This document shows, piece after piece, positions 40,914-50,494 of a stretch of DNA of 55,094 nucleotides. A model generated the notes under the pieces. The model saw nothing but the letters and a program-made list of their open reading frames with translations, searched no databases and was not told where the DNA came from. Source of the stretch: a bacterium. Its GTDB lineage: Bacteria; Elusimicrobiota; Elusimicrobia; UBA1565; UBA9628. The position numbers were made by a program, and so were the translations under genes. Where the stretch lies: NCBI GenBank assembly GCA_021782205.1, contig JAJXVH010000013.1:1-55094 (forward strand), in the 5' to 3' direction. The stretch's first letter is position 1. Each line of letters starts with the position of its first letter.

Positions 40914-43250
40914 ATGATCAGGAACGATTTTAAGAGAACGGCGGCGGCCCTTCTGGCGGCGGCATTGATCTGCCCGCACGCGACTTTCGCCGCGGAGGCG
41001 GCCAAGTCTGTCGCGACCCCTGCAGTTTTCCAAGGCGTGGACGTTTCCGGCGACTTCGTCGCGATCAAGCTCAGCACGGCCGTTCAATACAACAGCTTCG
41101 TCACCCAGACGCCGCCCCGGCTGGTCGTCGATTTGCTCGACACGCAGGATGGCGCGCCGGGGGCTTCCGTGAAGGGCTCGGGCCGCCTATTGACACGCGT
41201 ACGCTCGGGACAGTTCCAGAAGCGGCCGCGCTTGATCACGCGCGTCGTGCTCGATCTTGCGAAAACGGCGGGCTACCGCGTCGGTTTGCTGTCCTACGGT
41301 CTCGGCATCCGGCTGATCGACGGCAGCGAGAAGTTTCATGCCGCCGATCGCTCGGAAGAAGCCGCGACGGCCGAGGCGCCCGCCGCGCCCGTCCCCGCTC
41401 CCGTTCCAGCAGTCGCCCCGGCGCCGGTGAAGTCGGTGTCGAAGGCTCCTGCGCGGGCTCCGTCGGCCATCGCGGCGAAAAAAGCCGCGGCTCAGCCGCT
41501 CGTCGCCGCGGCCGTCCCCGTACCGGCGGCGGCTCCGGTCGCGCCGGTGCCCGTTCAGGCGGCTATTCCCATTGCGGTCGTGCCGCGCGAATCTCCGGCG
41601 CCGGTTGCGCCCGCGGTCGAATCGAAAGCCGTTCCCGCTAAAGCCAAAGTCGCCGAAGACGAAAGCATGGACGCGGCTTCCGCCGACACGCAGGGCGAGG
41701 ATTCGTCCGATCAGATCCTGGTACCCGCGACCGATTCCCGCTTCGCCGTCGAGAAGATGGCGCCGCCGACGTCGGAGAAGCTCAGCGCCGCCGCGGCGTT
41801 CAAGCGCGCCGGACTGGAGGGGGAGATGCATTCGGAGATTGCCGCCGTCGCGGAGTACTCCGATGCGAACAAGAGCCGCGTCACGTTGCCCGTTTCGGTT
41901 CACCCGGGACATGTCGATTCCGGCCGCATCGGCGGCTCGATCTACCAGGACCTGATCAGCCGCCTTCCGCGCGATCCGGTGACTCTGGATTTCGATGGGA
42001 CCGACATCCGCGACGTTCTCAAGCTGCTGGCGGCGAAGTCGCGCGTCAACATCATCTACGGGCCTGACGTGACCGGCACCTTGACCTTGCATCTGTCGGA
42101 CGTGCCGTTCAACGAGGCTTTCCGCACGATTCTGTCGATGATGCAGTTGACGACATCCCAGACCGGCTCCAACGTGCTGCGCGTGCTGACGCCTGCGGAG
42201 TTGACTAAACAGAGGACGGCCGGCACCACGATCACGAAGGTGATCCAGCTCAACTACGCCAAGCCCGAGGACGTGAAGAAGACCGTCGACGCCGTGCGCA
42301 CCGCTGAGGGCCGCCTGGGCAACACCAGCGTCGACGACAAGACGAACTCGGTGATCGTGACCGAGACGCTGGAGGGCATGACCGCCACCGAGAATCTGGT
42401 CGGCCAGCTTGACCAGCGTCCGCAACAGGTTCTTATCGAAGCGAAGATCGTCGAGGTCAACGCCAACATGCTCTTCGACTACGGCGTGCAGTGGTCGCAA
42501 TACGGCGCCCAGAACGGCTCCGTCGGCGGCCAGCAGGGTCTGAGCACGTTCGGCTCGCCGGCCGGCTATTTCAGCACGACCAGCAATCAGCCAGCGACGT
42601 CTATGGCTCCCGGCGCCAACGGCGGCCTCTTTCCGATCGGCGGCACCGGCCAGGGCACCGGCGTCCAGCTGCCGGCCGACAACATCTTCGGCGCGCTGAC
42701 TCTTGGTCGCATTACAAGCAGCTACATCATCAACGCGACGATCACCGCGGCCGCGTCTGAGGGCAAGGCCAAGATCCTGTCCGACCCGAAGATCGCGACG
42801 CTCAACAACCAGGCCGCGACCATCGCCGTCACGTCGCAGATCCCCTATGTGACGTCGAACGTTAGCCCGACCGCCGCGACCGTCACCGAGACGGTCAACT
42901 ACGTGACGACGGGCATCACGCTGACGGTGACGCCGACGATCAATGCCGATGGGCGAATCCTCCTGATCATTCAGCCCAACGTCAGCCAGCCCTCGGCGAC
43001 CGCGGCGGCCAACACGCAGACCGGCGCGCCGGCCATCGACACGCGCAACGCAAACACCACCGTGCTCGTGCGCGATGGAGAGACGGTCGTCATCGGCGGC
43101 CTGATCAGCGATTCGGTTTCCGACACGATCTCCAAGATCCCGTTCCTAGGAGACATCCCGGTGCTCGGTTGGTTGTTCAAGAAGAAGTCCCAATCGCGCA
43201 CCCGCACGGAACTGCTGATCTTCGTGACCACGAGGATCATGCCCGATTGA
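40914..43250 (+). CDS. pilQ: Type IV pilus secretin PilQ
   Basis: Outer-membrane pore for the pilus. The 778 residues read: signal peptide (ends near ATFAAEAAK), an AMIN domain (about 35-140; binds peptidoglycan), a 100-residue Ala/Pro/Val linker, an STN/N0 domain (VTLDFDGTDIRDVLKLLAAK), an N1 domain (VIQLNYAKPEDVKKTVDAVR, VDDKTNSVIVTETLEGM), and the secretin core (VLIEAKIVEVNANMLFDYGV, ILSDPKIATLNNQAA, the VPFLGDIP-type IPFLGDIPVLGWLF, ELLIFVTTRIM). One AMIN domain is seen where many PilQs have two. It has its own AGCGGGAGA-type ribosome site after an 18-base gap. Confidence 0.95.
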   Translation: MIRNDFKRTAAALLAAALICPHATFAAEAAKSVATPAVFQGVDVSGDFVAIKLSTAVQYNSFVTQTPPRLVVDLLDTQDGAPGASVKGSGRLLTRVRSGQFQKRPRLITRVVLDLAKTAGYRVGLLSYGLGIRLIDGSEKFHAADRSEEAATAEAPAAPVPAPVPAVAPAPVKSVSKAPARAPSAIAAKKAAAQPLVAAAVPVPAAAPVAPVPVQAAIPIAVVPRESPAPVAPAVESKAVPAKAKVAEDESMDAASADTQGEDSSDQILVPATDSRFAVEKMAPPTSEKLSAAAAFKRAGLEGEMHSEIAAVAEYSDANKSRVTLPVSVHPGHVDSGRIGGSIYQDLISRLPRDPVTLDFDGTDIRDVLKLLAAKSRVNIIYGPDVTGTLTLHLSDVPFNEAFRTILSMMQLTTSQTGSNVLRVLTPAELTKQRTAGTTITKVIQLNYAKPEDVKKTVDAVRTAEGRLGNTSVDDKTNSVIVTETLEGMTATENLVGQLDQRPQQVLIEAKIVEVNANMLFDYGVQWSQYGAQNGSVGGQQGLSTFGSPAGYFSTTSNQPATSMAPGANGGLFPIGGTGQGTGVQLPADNIFGALTLGRITSSYIINATITAAASEGKAKILSDPKIATLNNQAATIAVTSQIPYVTSNVSPTAATVTETVNYVTTGITLTVTPTINADGRILLIIQPNVSQPSATAAANTQTGAPAIDTRNANTTVLVRDGETVVIGGLISDSVSDTISKIPFLGDIPVLGWLFKKKSQSRTRTELLIFVTTRIMPD

Positions 43251-43257
43251 CGCGCCC

Positions 43258-44724
43258 GTGTTCGCGGCCCTCGTCGGTCTGCAGGTCGCGGCGGGCCTGC
43301 TCCTAAGGGGAGCGTGGGACGCGTGGGCGCAGGCGTTGGTCCTTCTGTTGATCGTCGCGGGCGCGGGCCTGGGCTTGGCCGTACAGTCCGCAGCCGGGCG
43401 CGTGAGGCTTGCAGCGCGCGGGGTTTCCGTCTGGGCCGGGGCGCTCATCCTGCTTTCACTGGCGTCGGCTTTGGAGAGTCCGGTTCCGGCCTACGCTCTC
43501 CCCGCCTGGGCTGCCGCGGCGGCCGGACTGTGGCTGATTCCGGCGGCGACTTTACTGGACGTCGATGAACGTGCCCGCGTCGAGCAGGTCGTGCGCGCGA
43601 CGGGCTGGGCGCTGACGCTGCTCGCCTTCTATCAGCGCCTCCACGGCGACGCGCGCCCCACGGCTGCGTTCCCGAATCAGAACGTCTTCGCCGGTGCTAT
43701 TCTCCTCCTTCTGCCGTTTGCCGCTCGCAGGCGCGACCCGTTGCTGATCGGCGGCCTTTTGTGCGCGCTCTGGTGGACGCGTTCGGTTGGCGCGTGGCTG
43801 GGCTTGGCCGTTGCGCTGTTGCTCAGCCGCCGCGCGGTCGGCGCGGCCGCGGCTTGGGCAGGCGCGTTTGCGGGCGGCGTCGGCCTCGTCGCGGCCTACG
43901 CGAAGCTGGAGTCTCCGGAAACATTGCATCGCTGGGCGTGGTGGGCTGCGGCATGGCGCATGGGATATTCCTCTCCCATATTGGGGCTTGGCCCAGGTTC
44001 CTTCGCCTACGCCCTGCCGGCGTACACCCCGGCCGGAGCGGGACTTTCGACATTGTATGCCCACCAGCATTTCTTGGAAACTTTCGCCGAGCGAGGAGGA
44101 CTTTATCTGATACTCTGGGTCGGAGGCCTGGCCGTTCTCCTGTGGCGCGCGCGGCCGGGGCTGCGCGTCGGCCTGGTCGCGGCGCTCGTACACGGGCTCG
44201 TCGACTACCCGCTCAGCATCCCCGGCATTTTTTGGCTATTTTGTCTTTCGGCGGGCTGGACGTTGCCCGAGTCGGACGAGGCAGCGGCCGTGCGCGGCGG
44301 ATGGCGGATTTCGTCCGCGGCGGCTGCGTTGTCGGTAGCGATGGCGCTGGGCTATTGGATCCAGCGCGGCTGGCACGCCGAACGATTGCGCGCGCGCGCC
44401 GTGGACGATTTTGCGTTGGGAGTGTCGCCCCGACGCGTCGCCGAGGAGCTAGCGGAGTCCGAACGTCTGCGGCCGCATCCCGAGACGGCGCGTTTCAGCG
44501 CGGAGTTGGCGCTGTCGCGCGCCGCGGCCGGAGACCAACCGGGACGCCGCCTCGTTCAAGCGGCCGCGGAACTGGAGCGTGCCGCGTTGCTGGACCCCTA
44601 TCGAGCCTCGAACTGGAGCCTGCTTGAGACGGTTTACCGCCGCCTTGGTCGCCCCGCGGATGCCGCGAACGCGCGTCGTCGCGGAGCCCTCACGTGTCCT
44701 TCGTTGCGCGGAGAGCTCTCATGA
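43258..44724 (+). CDS. O-antigen ligase/polymerase family membrane protein (Wzy_C type)
   Basis: 488 residues with about ten to twelve membrane segments, the Wzy_C hallmark in a periplasmic loop (LYAHQHFLETFAERGGLYLI, with the conserved His), an earlier ILGLGPGSFAYALPAYTP, and a C-terminal soluble helical part with TPR-like repeats. Such proteins join glycans to lipid A, polymerise O-units, or transfer glycan to pilin. It begins seven bases after pilQ, so it is probably co-transcribed with the pilus genes; pilin glycosylation is therefore a live alternative to LPS ligation. GTG start. Confidence 0.8.
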   Translation: MFAALVGLQVAAGLLLRGAWDAWAQALVLLLIVAGAGLGLAVQSAAGRVRLAARGVSVWAGALILLSLASALESPVPAYALPAWAAAAAGLWLIPAATLLDVDERARVEQVVRATGWALTLLAFYQRLHGDARPTAAFPNQNVFAGAILLLLPFAARRRDPLLIGGLLCALWWTRSVGAWLGLAVALLLSRRAVGAAAAWAGAFAGGVGLVAAYAKLESPETLHRWAWWAAAWRMGYSSPILGLGPGSFAYALPAYTPAGAGLSTLYAHQHFLETFAERGGLYLILWVGGLAVLLWRARPGLRVGLVAALVHGLVDYPLSIPGIFWLFCLSAGWTLPESDEAAAVRGGWRISSAAAALSVAMALGYWIQRGWHAERLRARAVDDFALGVSPRRVAEELAESERLRPHPETARFSAELALSRAAAGDQPGRRLVQAAAELERAALLDPYRASNWSLLETVYRRLGRPADAANARRRGALTCPSLRGELS

Positions 44725-46661
44725 GGAGCGGATCTCGCGCGGACTCAGGCGAGGCGGCGGCATTCCTGGCTGCCGCGACGCTCGCATTTTTTCTTCCGTT
44801 ATGGCTGCGCGGCCTTTCGCCTTACTGGGGCGACCTGACCTACCTGCACCAAGGCTGGCGCGCCGCGCCTGCGGAGTTGATTCAAGGCGGTCGCGCGCCG
44901 TTGTGGGATCCTTCGCTTTACTTGGGGATGCCGATGGCGGCATCGATGCAGGGAGGATTGTTCTATCCGCCCGGCATCCTGTTCGACGTGTTCGGCTTTG
45001 CGACGGCGACGGCGCTGTTTGAAGCCCTACACGTATTTTTAGCCGGCTGGCTGGCCGCGTTGTGGCTGCGCTCTCTACGTCTGAATTGGGGGGCCAGCGT
45101 CGGTGGCGGACTTTCCTTCGCTTTCGGAGGGCTGATGATTTCACGGCTGCCCCTGCTCAATCATCTGGCGACGTTGGCGTGGGCGCCGGGGCTGCTTCTC
45201 TTTTTTCGACGGCCGTCGGCGCTGGCCGCGGTATTGGCGCTGGCATTTCTTTCCGGCTACCCGACTTTTCTTCCCGGCATGGCCCTTGTCGCGTGGGCGT
45301 TGGCCGCGCTCCTGCGCGCGCCCACCGCGCCGCCCATGACGCGATGGGTGGGGATTTGGGCGGCGGCTCTGGCGCTTGCCGTTTCGCTGTCGGCGGCGCA
45401 ACTCTTCCCCGCGCTTGAGTTGGCCGTGCACTCACGCCGCGCGGTCGGTGTTGAGCCAACCGAGGCGTTGAATTGGAGCTTCGCCTACGGTGATCTGCGG
45501 CAATGGCTCTCGCCGCTTTTCGGCGAATTTCGGTCGGCGGTCGATTGGTGGAGGTGCGTCTATTTGGGCCTGTTCGCGTCGGCCGCCGCCATCCGCGGAC
45601 TTATTATTCTGCCGCGCAGGCGCGCGGGGGGCCTGTCGTTGATCTTGGTCGCGGTCGTCCTGCTCATTCTCGGCGGCTCCAATCAGGTCTCGCGCGCGCT
45701 GTGGCACGACCTGGCGCCGTTGCGCTATGTCCGCTATCCAGGCAACTTGGCCTATCTGGCCGCCTTACCCTTGCTCGCGCTTGTCGGCGCGGGGCTGTCT
45801 CGCGCGCGCCGCGCTCCGGCGCTGGCCGGGGCTCTCACCCTCGAACTTTTGGCGTACGGCTGGCATGTCACGCCGAGCGCGCCGCGGAGTTTTTTTGTCG
45901 AATCCGGCCCGTTGGTTCGGCTGCTTCAGGCGCGCCTCGGCGCGACGCGCTACCTGATTTCGCCGTTGGCGCTGGAAGCCGATACGGGCCGCGATGTCAC
46001 CGATTGGAAGACGCGCCTCTATGGGTTGACGAACGCACCGTATCGGTTGCGCTCCGTAGCCAATTTCGGAGAACCGCTGGTTCCGAAGGACAGCTACGAA
46101 TTCATGGACGCCCTATTGAGCTTGCCTGGGGCTGCGCAGGCCGCGGCGTGGCTGCCCTGGACTGGAGCTTCGTGCTTGCTGACGCGCGACGCGCCGCCGG
46201 CGACGCCACTGCTGATCCCGGAGGGACGCGCGCTTTGGTTTATCTCGCGCGCGGCGCAATCGGTCTCAACGGCCTACTGGCTTGACTCGACTGCGGGTGC
46301 CGCGTTGCCGGCGGCTCTTCCGACGCGGCCGCCCGCCGCCGGCCGTCCGCTGGAAGTCGAAAGGCCGCGCGAAGACCGGCTGTCCGTGTCCGGAGAAGGC
46401 GCGGGCTGGGTATTCCTCAGCGAACCGCGCTATCCCGGTTGGTACGCCGAACTCGAGGGTCGCGCCGATCGGGCCGACGTTGAGCCCGTGCCGGCGCTGG
46501 GTCCCTTCCAGAAATTCAAAGTACCGGCCGGGCCCTGGACTCTGCGTCTGCGCTACGATCCACGGTCGTGGCGGGTGGGCGTGCTTCTGAATCTGGCCGC
46601 GTTGCTCGGCCTGGGCGGCTATTGGTATCATCGCCTTTCCCGCCTCAATCATGTCGCGTAG
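44721..46661 (+). CDS. YfhO-like polytopic membrane protein, copy 1
   Basis: 646 residues. The N-terminal region YWGDLTYLHQGWRAAPAEL followed by APLWDPSLYLGMP and GGLFYPPGILFDV matches the YfhO family, GT-C-like proteins with an acidic first loop, implicated in glycosylation of lipoteichoic acid in Gram-positives. About twelve membrane segments precede a periplasmic beta-rich C-terminal domain (VFLSEPRYPGWYAELEG). Start at 44721 through ATGA overlap. The following gene is a paralogue. Confidence 0.75.
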   Translation: MRSGSRADSGEAAAFLAAATLAFFLPLWLRGLSPYWGDLTYLHQGWRAAPAELIQGGRAPLWDPSLYLGMPMAASMQGGLFYPPGILFDVFGFATATALFEALHVFLAGWLAALWLRSLRLNWGASVGGGLSFAFGGLMISRLPLLNHLATLAWAPGLLLFFRRPSALAAVLALAFLSGYPTFLPGMALVAWALAALLRAPTAPPMTRWVGIWAAALALAVSLSAAQLFPALELAVHSRRAVGVEPTEALNWSFAYGDLRQWLSPLFGEFRSAVDWWRCVYLGLFASAAAIRGLIILPRRRAGGLSLILVAVVLLILGGSNQVSRALWHDLAPLRYVRYPGNLAYLAALPLLALVGAGLSRARRAPALAGALTLELLAYGWHVTPSAPRSFFVESGPLVRLLQARLGATRYLISPLALEADTGRDVTDWKTRLYGLTNAPYRLRSVANFGEPLVPKDSYEFMDALLSLPGAAQAAAWLPWTGASCLLTRDAPPATPLLIPEGRALWFISRAAQSVSTAYWLDSTAGAALPAALPTRPPAAGRPLEVERPREDRLSVSGEGAGWVFLSEPRYPGWYAELEGRADRADVEPVPALGPFQKFKVPAGPWTLRLRYDPRSWRVGVLLNLAALLGLGGYWYHRLSRLNHVA

Positions 46662-48498
46662 CGATTTTCTAGTCATAAGCTTTTGGTGCGCGGCGGTCCT
46701 GGCCCTTCTGGCTCCGGTCTGGGGCCGCCCAGATGCCGTCTTCTTCAATCACGGGGATCTCTTCACCTACCACGTGCCGTTGCGCTCTTTGACCGCGGGG
46801 GCCCTTCAAGGCGGACGCTTGCCCTTTTGGAATCCGTATATCCTCCTCGGCTTGCCTCACGCGGCCAATCCGCAGGCCGCGCTGTTCTACCCTCCGGCCA
46901 TGCTTTGCGTATTTTTTCCCGTCGCGCGCTCTCTGACATGGGATCAGGTTTTTCATTTGTTGTGGGCCGGAATCGGAATGTTTCTGCTCGCGCGCACGCA
47001 GCGACTGGACCGAGCGGGCGCGGCCATTCTCGCCTCGTCCTTCGCGCTGTCGCCGCTGTTGGTCTATCGAGTGACCGCTGGTATCCCCACTTTGCTGGCG
47101 GCGCTGGCGTGGATTCCGTGGTTGTGGTTGTTCTGGCTGGCGGGCGACACAGCCCTGTTGACCGGCGCGATCGCGCTTCAGCTGCTGTCCGGCCACGCGC
47201 AATTTTTGCTGATCAACGCGATCGGCATGGGTCTCTGGGCGGTGCTCCGTTCAGAGCGGGGGAAACTCTTGAAAGTGCTCGCGGCGGCCGGAGCGGGCGC
47301 GGCGGCTCTGACCGCGGTGCAATGGGCCCTGACCGTTCAGTTCCTGCATCTTTCGGTGCGCTCGAATTGGCAAGGAGCCTCGGACCTCTATACGCTGAGG
47401 CCCGCGAACCTGTCCTCCTGGATATTCCCGGGTGCGCTCGGCACTCCGTTCGACGGACGCTGGAGCGGGGCGGTCTCGGAATTTTATGAGACCGGCGTCG
47501 GCAACGTCGGTCTCGTGGCGCTCGCACTTGCCGCAGTGGGCCTTGTGCGTGGGCGGCAGCGCGGACCCGCGCTCGCCGCGGGGTTGTTCGGTCTGGGGCT
47601 CAGTTTTGGACCACGCTTCGCGCCCGCGCGTATTTTGTCCGCCTTGCCGCCGCTGTCCTACCTGCGTACCCCGGCGCGCTGGCTTCTCCTGCCGGTGTGG
47701 GCGGCACTGCTGCTGGCCGGAGCGGGCTTGGCGAGCCTCCGCGGCGTTCGTGTTCTTCGCGGCGCGCGGGCGTTCGCGGCGGCGGCCGCATTTCTGTTGC
47801 TCGCCGCCTGGGGGATGCGGTTCCTCGGTCCGCAGGATCCGACGATCTATCTGGCCCCGCACGCGCAGATCGCCGAGCGCTTCGGCGGACGCCCGATGCG
47901 CGTGCTGACCGATCCCGTGATGGCCAATCCGAACAAAGCCGCGTTGTACCGGATGCGCAACGTCAATGGTTACGAGGCCTTTTATTTGCGCGGCGTGCCT
48001 GTGTGGGCTGCGGCGGCCCAGGGCGCTCCCGCGGCCGACGCCAGCCGTGTCTACGTTTCGCGGTGGCCTTCCGCTGTGCTCGCGCGGGCGGGCGTCGTCG
48101 CGCGGCTGGGGGCGGGGGGTGTGGACTGGGCCAAGGCCTGGCCGATGACGGCGTTCGTCAACGCCGCGGGCGCGCGACTAGACGAGCCGCTGAAGATCTT
48201 CGCCGAAAGGCCGGGACTGTGGCGCGCGATCGGGATCGTGCCGTCCGGCGCCGTCGCGCTGGAATTGTCCGAGCCCGCGTATCCGGGTTGGCGTGCATGG
48301 CGCGACGGAAGCCCGGCGAGGCTATCGTCTTGGGACGGCCTTTTTCAGAAGGTGCGCATTCCTCCCTCGGAGATGGGCCGCAAGATCGCCTTCACTTTCG
48401 GGTTCGAGCCGACCAGCTGGGCGTTTCTTGCTTGCGCGGCGGCGGCGGCGTGGGCGGCGTGGCTGGCACTGCTGCTCGTCCGCGCGGAGGCGGCATGA
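46651..48498 (+). CDS. YfhO-like polytopic membrane protein, copy 2
   Basis: 615 residues, with the same layout as its neighbour: FFNHGDLFTYHVPLRSLTAG, PFWNPYILLGLPHAANP and AALFYPPAMLCVFFP at the N-terminus, about twelve membrane segments, and a C-terminal LELSEPAYPGWRAWRDGSPA that mirrors the other copy. The 11-base overlap between the two genes and the matched motifs point to an old tandem duplication. The substrate is unknown; surface-glycan side-chain glycosylation is the family-based guess. Confidence 0.75.
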   Translation: MSRSDFLVISFWCAAVLALLAPVWGRPDAVFFNHGDLFTYHVPLRSLTAGALQGGRLPFWNPYILLGLPHAANPQAALFYPPAMLCVFFPVARSLTWDQVFHLLWAGIGMFLLARTQRLDRAGAAILASSFALSPLLVYRVTAGIPTLLAALAWIPWLWLFWLAGDTALLTGAIALQLLSGHAQFLLINAIGMGLWAVLRSERGKLLKVLAAAGAGAAALTAVQWALTVQFLHLSVRSNWQGASDLYTLRPANLSSWIFPGALGTPFDGRWSGAVSEFYETGVGNVGLVALALAAVGLVRGRQRGPALAAGLFGLGLSFGPRFAPARILSALPPLSYLRTPARWLLLPVWAALLLAGAGLASLRGVRVLRGARAFAAAAAFLLLAAWGMRFLGPQDPTIYLAPHAQIAERFGGRPMRVLTDPVMANPNKAALYRMRNVNGYEAFYLRGVPVWAAAAQGAPAADASRVYVSRWPSAVLARAGVVARLGAGGVDWAKAWPMTAFVNAAGARLDEPLKIFAERPGLWRAIGIVPSGAVALELSEPAYPGWRAWRDGSPARLSSWDGLFQKVRIPPSEMGRKIAFTFGFEPTSWAFLACAAAAAWAAWLALLLVRAEAA

Positions 48499-49475
48499 AA
48501 CGCGCGCTGTCCGTGGCCGCGGCAGTCGCCGGGACGTTCCTGTGCCTGTGGCTGGCCCTGCGCAAGGTCGAATTTTCGCGCCTCTCTGCGGCGTTGGCGC
48601 AGGCGCGCTGGGGTTGGCTGGTCCCGATGGCGGCGATCGTCGTGCTCGATTTGTTCGTGCGCGGAGCGCGCTGGAAGGTCCTGCTGTCGCGCGCGCGTCC
48701 CGGCGCGCCGATCGCCGAGCTGACGCGCCTGGAAGCCATCGGCATCGCGGTCAACAACGTCCTCTTCATGCGTCTGGGGGAATTGGCGCGCGCAGCGCTC
48801 GCCGCGCGCCGTCTGCAGATGAGCGCGGCCGCGGCGTTGGCGAGCGTCGCCGTTGAGCGCGCCTTCGACGTGGCCGCTTTGCTCACGATTTTTCTCTTCG
48901 CCGCGCGCTTGGCGCCGGGCTTCGTGCCTCGGCCGGTGCTGGGTGCGGCGGCTGCCTTGCTCGCCGTTGCGATCGCGGCCCTTGTTCTGCTGGCCCTGGC
49001 CGAAGGCTGGGTCGCCGAGGGCGGCTTCATTGAACGTCTGCTGCGGCCCTGGCCGAAGCTGCATGGGCTCGTCGAGCAGCTGGTGTTGGGCGCGGCGGTC
49101 CTGCGCTCGCCGGCCGCGGCGGCGAAAGTCGCCGCGTGGAGCCTCCTGCTCTGGACCGTGGACGCCGGCGTCTATTGGGCCGGCGCGCGGGCTCTTGGCT
49201 TCGGCGCCGAGATGAATTATCCGCGCGCCGTGCTGGCGCTGTCGTGGGCCGGCGCCAGCTCCGCGATCCCGGCGGCTCCCGGCGCCATCGGCGCGTTCGA
49301 GGCGGTCGTCGCCGACATCGCCGGCCGGTTCGGCGCTGGCACCGAGCAGGCCTTCGCCTACGCGCTCGTCTGCCACATGACCATGTTCCTCATCGTCACC
49401 GTGGCCGGCCTGATCCTGCTCTCGCGCCTGGGCCTGTCGCTGGCCGAATTGCGCGGCGAGGCAGGCAAGCCGTGA
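48495..49475 (+). CDS. Lysylphosphatidylglycerol synthase TM region/UPF0104 family membrane protein
   Basis: 326 residues, about eight membrane segments. Family signs are LCLWLALRKVEFSRL near the N-terminus, FVRGARWKVLLSRA, NNVLFMRLGELARAALAARR with the conserved R-x-G-E, VAVERAFDVAALL, and SSAIPAAPGAIGAFEAVV. Related proteins (AglD, flippase domain of MprF) act on lipid-linked substrates; without a catalytic domain it is probably a flippase-like helper of the adjacent glycan genes. ATGA overlap with the YfhO gene. Confidence 0.8.
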   Translation: MKRALSVAAAVAGTFLCLWLALRKVEFSRLSAALAQARWGWLVPMAAIVVLDLFVRGARWKVLLSRARPGAPIAELTRLEAIGIAVNNVLFMRLGELARAALAARRLQMSAAAALASVAVERAFDVAALLTIFLFAARLAPGFVPRPVLGAAAALLAVAIAALVLLALAEGWVAEGGFIERLLRPWPKLHGLVEQLVLGAAVLRSPAAAAKVAAWSLLLWTVDAGVYWAGARALGFGAEMNYPRAVLALSWAGASSAIPAAPGAIGAFEAVVADIAGRFGAGTEQAFAYALVCHMTMFLIVTVAGLILLSRLGLSLAELRGEAGKP

Positions 49476-50494
49476 GGCTGTTCCTTCTGGGCCTGCTCGC
49501 CTGCCCGGACTGCGGCGGCGACGTCGCTTTCGCGCGCCTGGAGACTTTGCCGCGCCCGGAGGAAAACGTGGAGAGCGGCGTGCTGGCCTGCCGCGGCTGC
49601 CTCCGGGAATTTCCCATTGAAGGGGGCATCCCGCGCCTGCGGCCGCGCGCTCCGGCCGGCGCGCGCGCGGAAAAAACCCGGCGCGCCTTCGGCTGGGAGT
49701 GGCTGCGCTATCCCGGCTCCCGCCCGGGCGACGAGGCGGTTTTTCTTGAAGAGACGATGATCCCGCGCGAGGCGTTTGCCGGCAAGCTGGTCCTGGACGC
49801 GGGCTGCGGCATGGGACGCTACAGCGCGGTCGCGCGCTCTTTCGGCGCGGAGGTCGTCGCCGTCGACATGTCGGAGAGCCTCCTGCGGGTGGCGCAGGCC
49901 GCGCGCGCCGACGCGAAGCTGCACCCAGTCGAGGGCGATCTTCTGCGGCCGCCTTTTAAAAAAAGCGTCTTCGATTTGGCCTACAGCCAGGGAGTTCTGC
50001 ACCATACCGCGGATACTCGCGCGGCGTTCGCCGCCGTGGCCGCGCTGGTCAAGCCGGACGGCCTGCTCTCGGTCTGGCTCTACGGCAAGGCCGGGCGCTT
50101 CGCGGATTTCGCGACCAATCCCCTGCGTCCCGGCCGCGAGCGGCTGGCCGCGCATCGCCGTCTGGCCTGGTGGGTGGTGCTCCTGCGCCACGCCTTCAGC
50201 GACTTCGTGCGTTTCTTCACGACGCGGCTGCCCGTGCCGCTGGTCTATGCTCTGTGCTATCCGCTCACGGTGCTGGGCGCGATTCCCGGCCTCAAGTACC
50301 TGACGTTCTCCGTCGATCCTGACTTTCAAGCGCGCCTGATCGAGAACTTCGACTGGATCTCGCCGCCCTATCAATGGCACCACACCAAGGAGGAGCTCGC
50401 GACGTGGTTTCGCCAGGCGGGTTACGTCCCGTTGAGCCTTCTGGCTCATGGTCTGGTTCCGAAGCCCGGCATGCTCGGGCGGCGCGGCCGGTGA
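49472..50494 (+). CDS. Methyltransferase with N-terminal zinc-ribbon (Trm112-like)
   Basis: 340 residues. The N-terminus has LACPDCGGDV and VLACRGCLREFPIEGGIPRL, a Trm112-like ribbon (CPDC...CRGC), then a SAM-binding core with LVLDAGCGMGRYSAVARSFG, VVAVDMSESLLRVAQ and FDLAYSQGVLHHTADTRAAF. The C-terminal part contains an HHTKEELATWFRQAGY segment seen in sugar-cluster methyltransferases. GTG start through GTGA overlap. A differently built zinc-ribbon methyltransferase lies at 11893-12918. Confidence 0.86.
   Translation: MRLFLLGLLACPDCGGDVAFARLETLPRPEENVESGVLACRGCLREFPIEGGIPRLRPRAPAGARAEKTRRAFGWEWLRYPGSRPGDEAVFLEETMIPREAFAGKLVLDAGCGMGRYSAVARSFGAEVVAVDMSESLLRVAQAARADAKLHPVEGDLLRPPFKKSVFDLAYSQGVLHHTADTRAAFAAVAALVKPDGLLSVWLYGKAGRFADFATNPLRPGRERLAAHRRLAWWVVLLRHAFSDFVRFFTTRLPVPLVYALCYPLTVLGAIPGLKYLTFSVDPDFQARLIENFDWISPPYQWHHTKEELATWFRQAGYVPLSLLAHGLVPKPGMLGRRGR

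Noticed and set aside
41187-42500. 437-codon minus-strand frame opposite pilQ
   Set aside because: Shadow of the secretin gene; Arg/Gly/His-rich composition and no domain signs.
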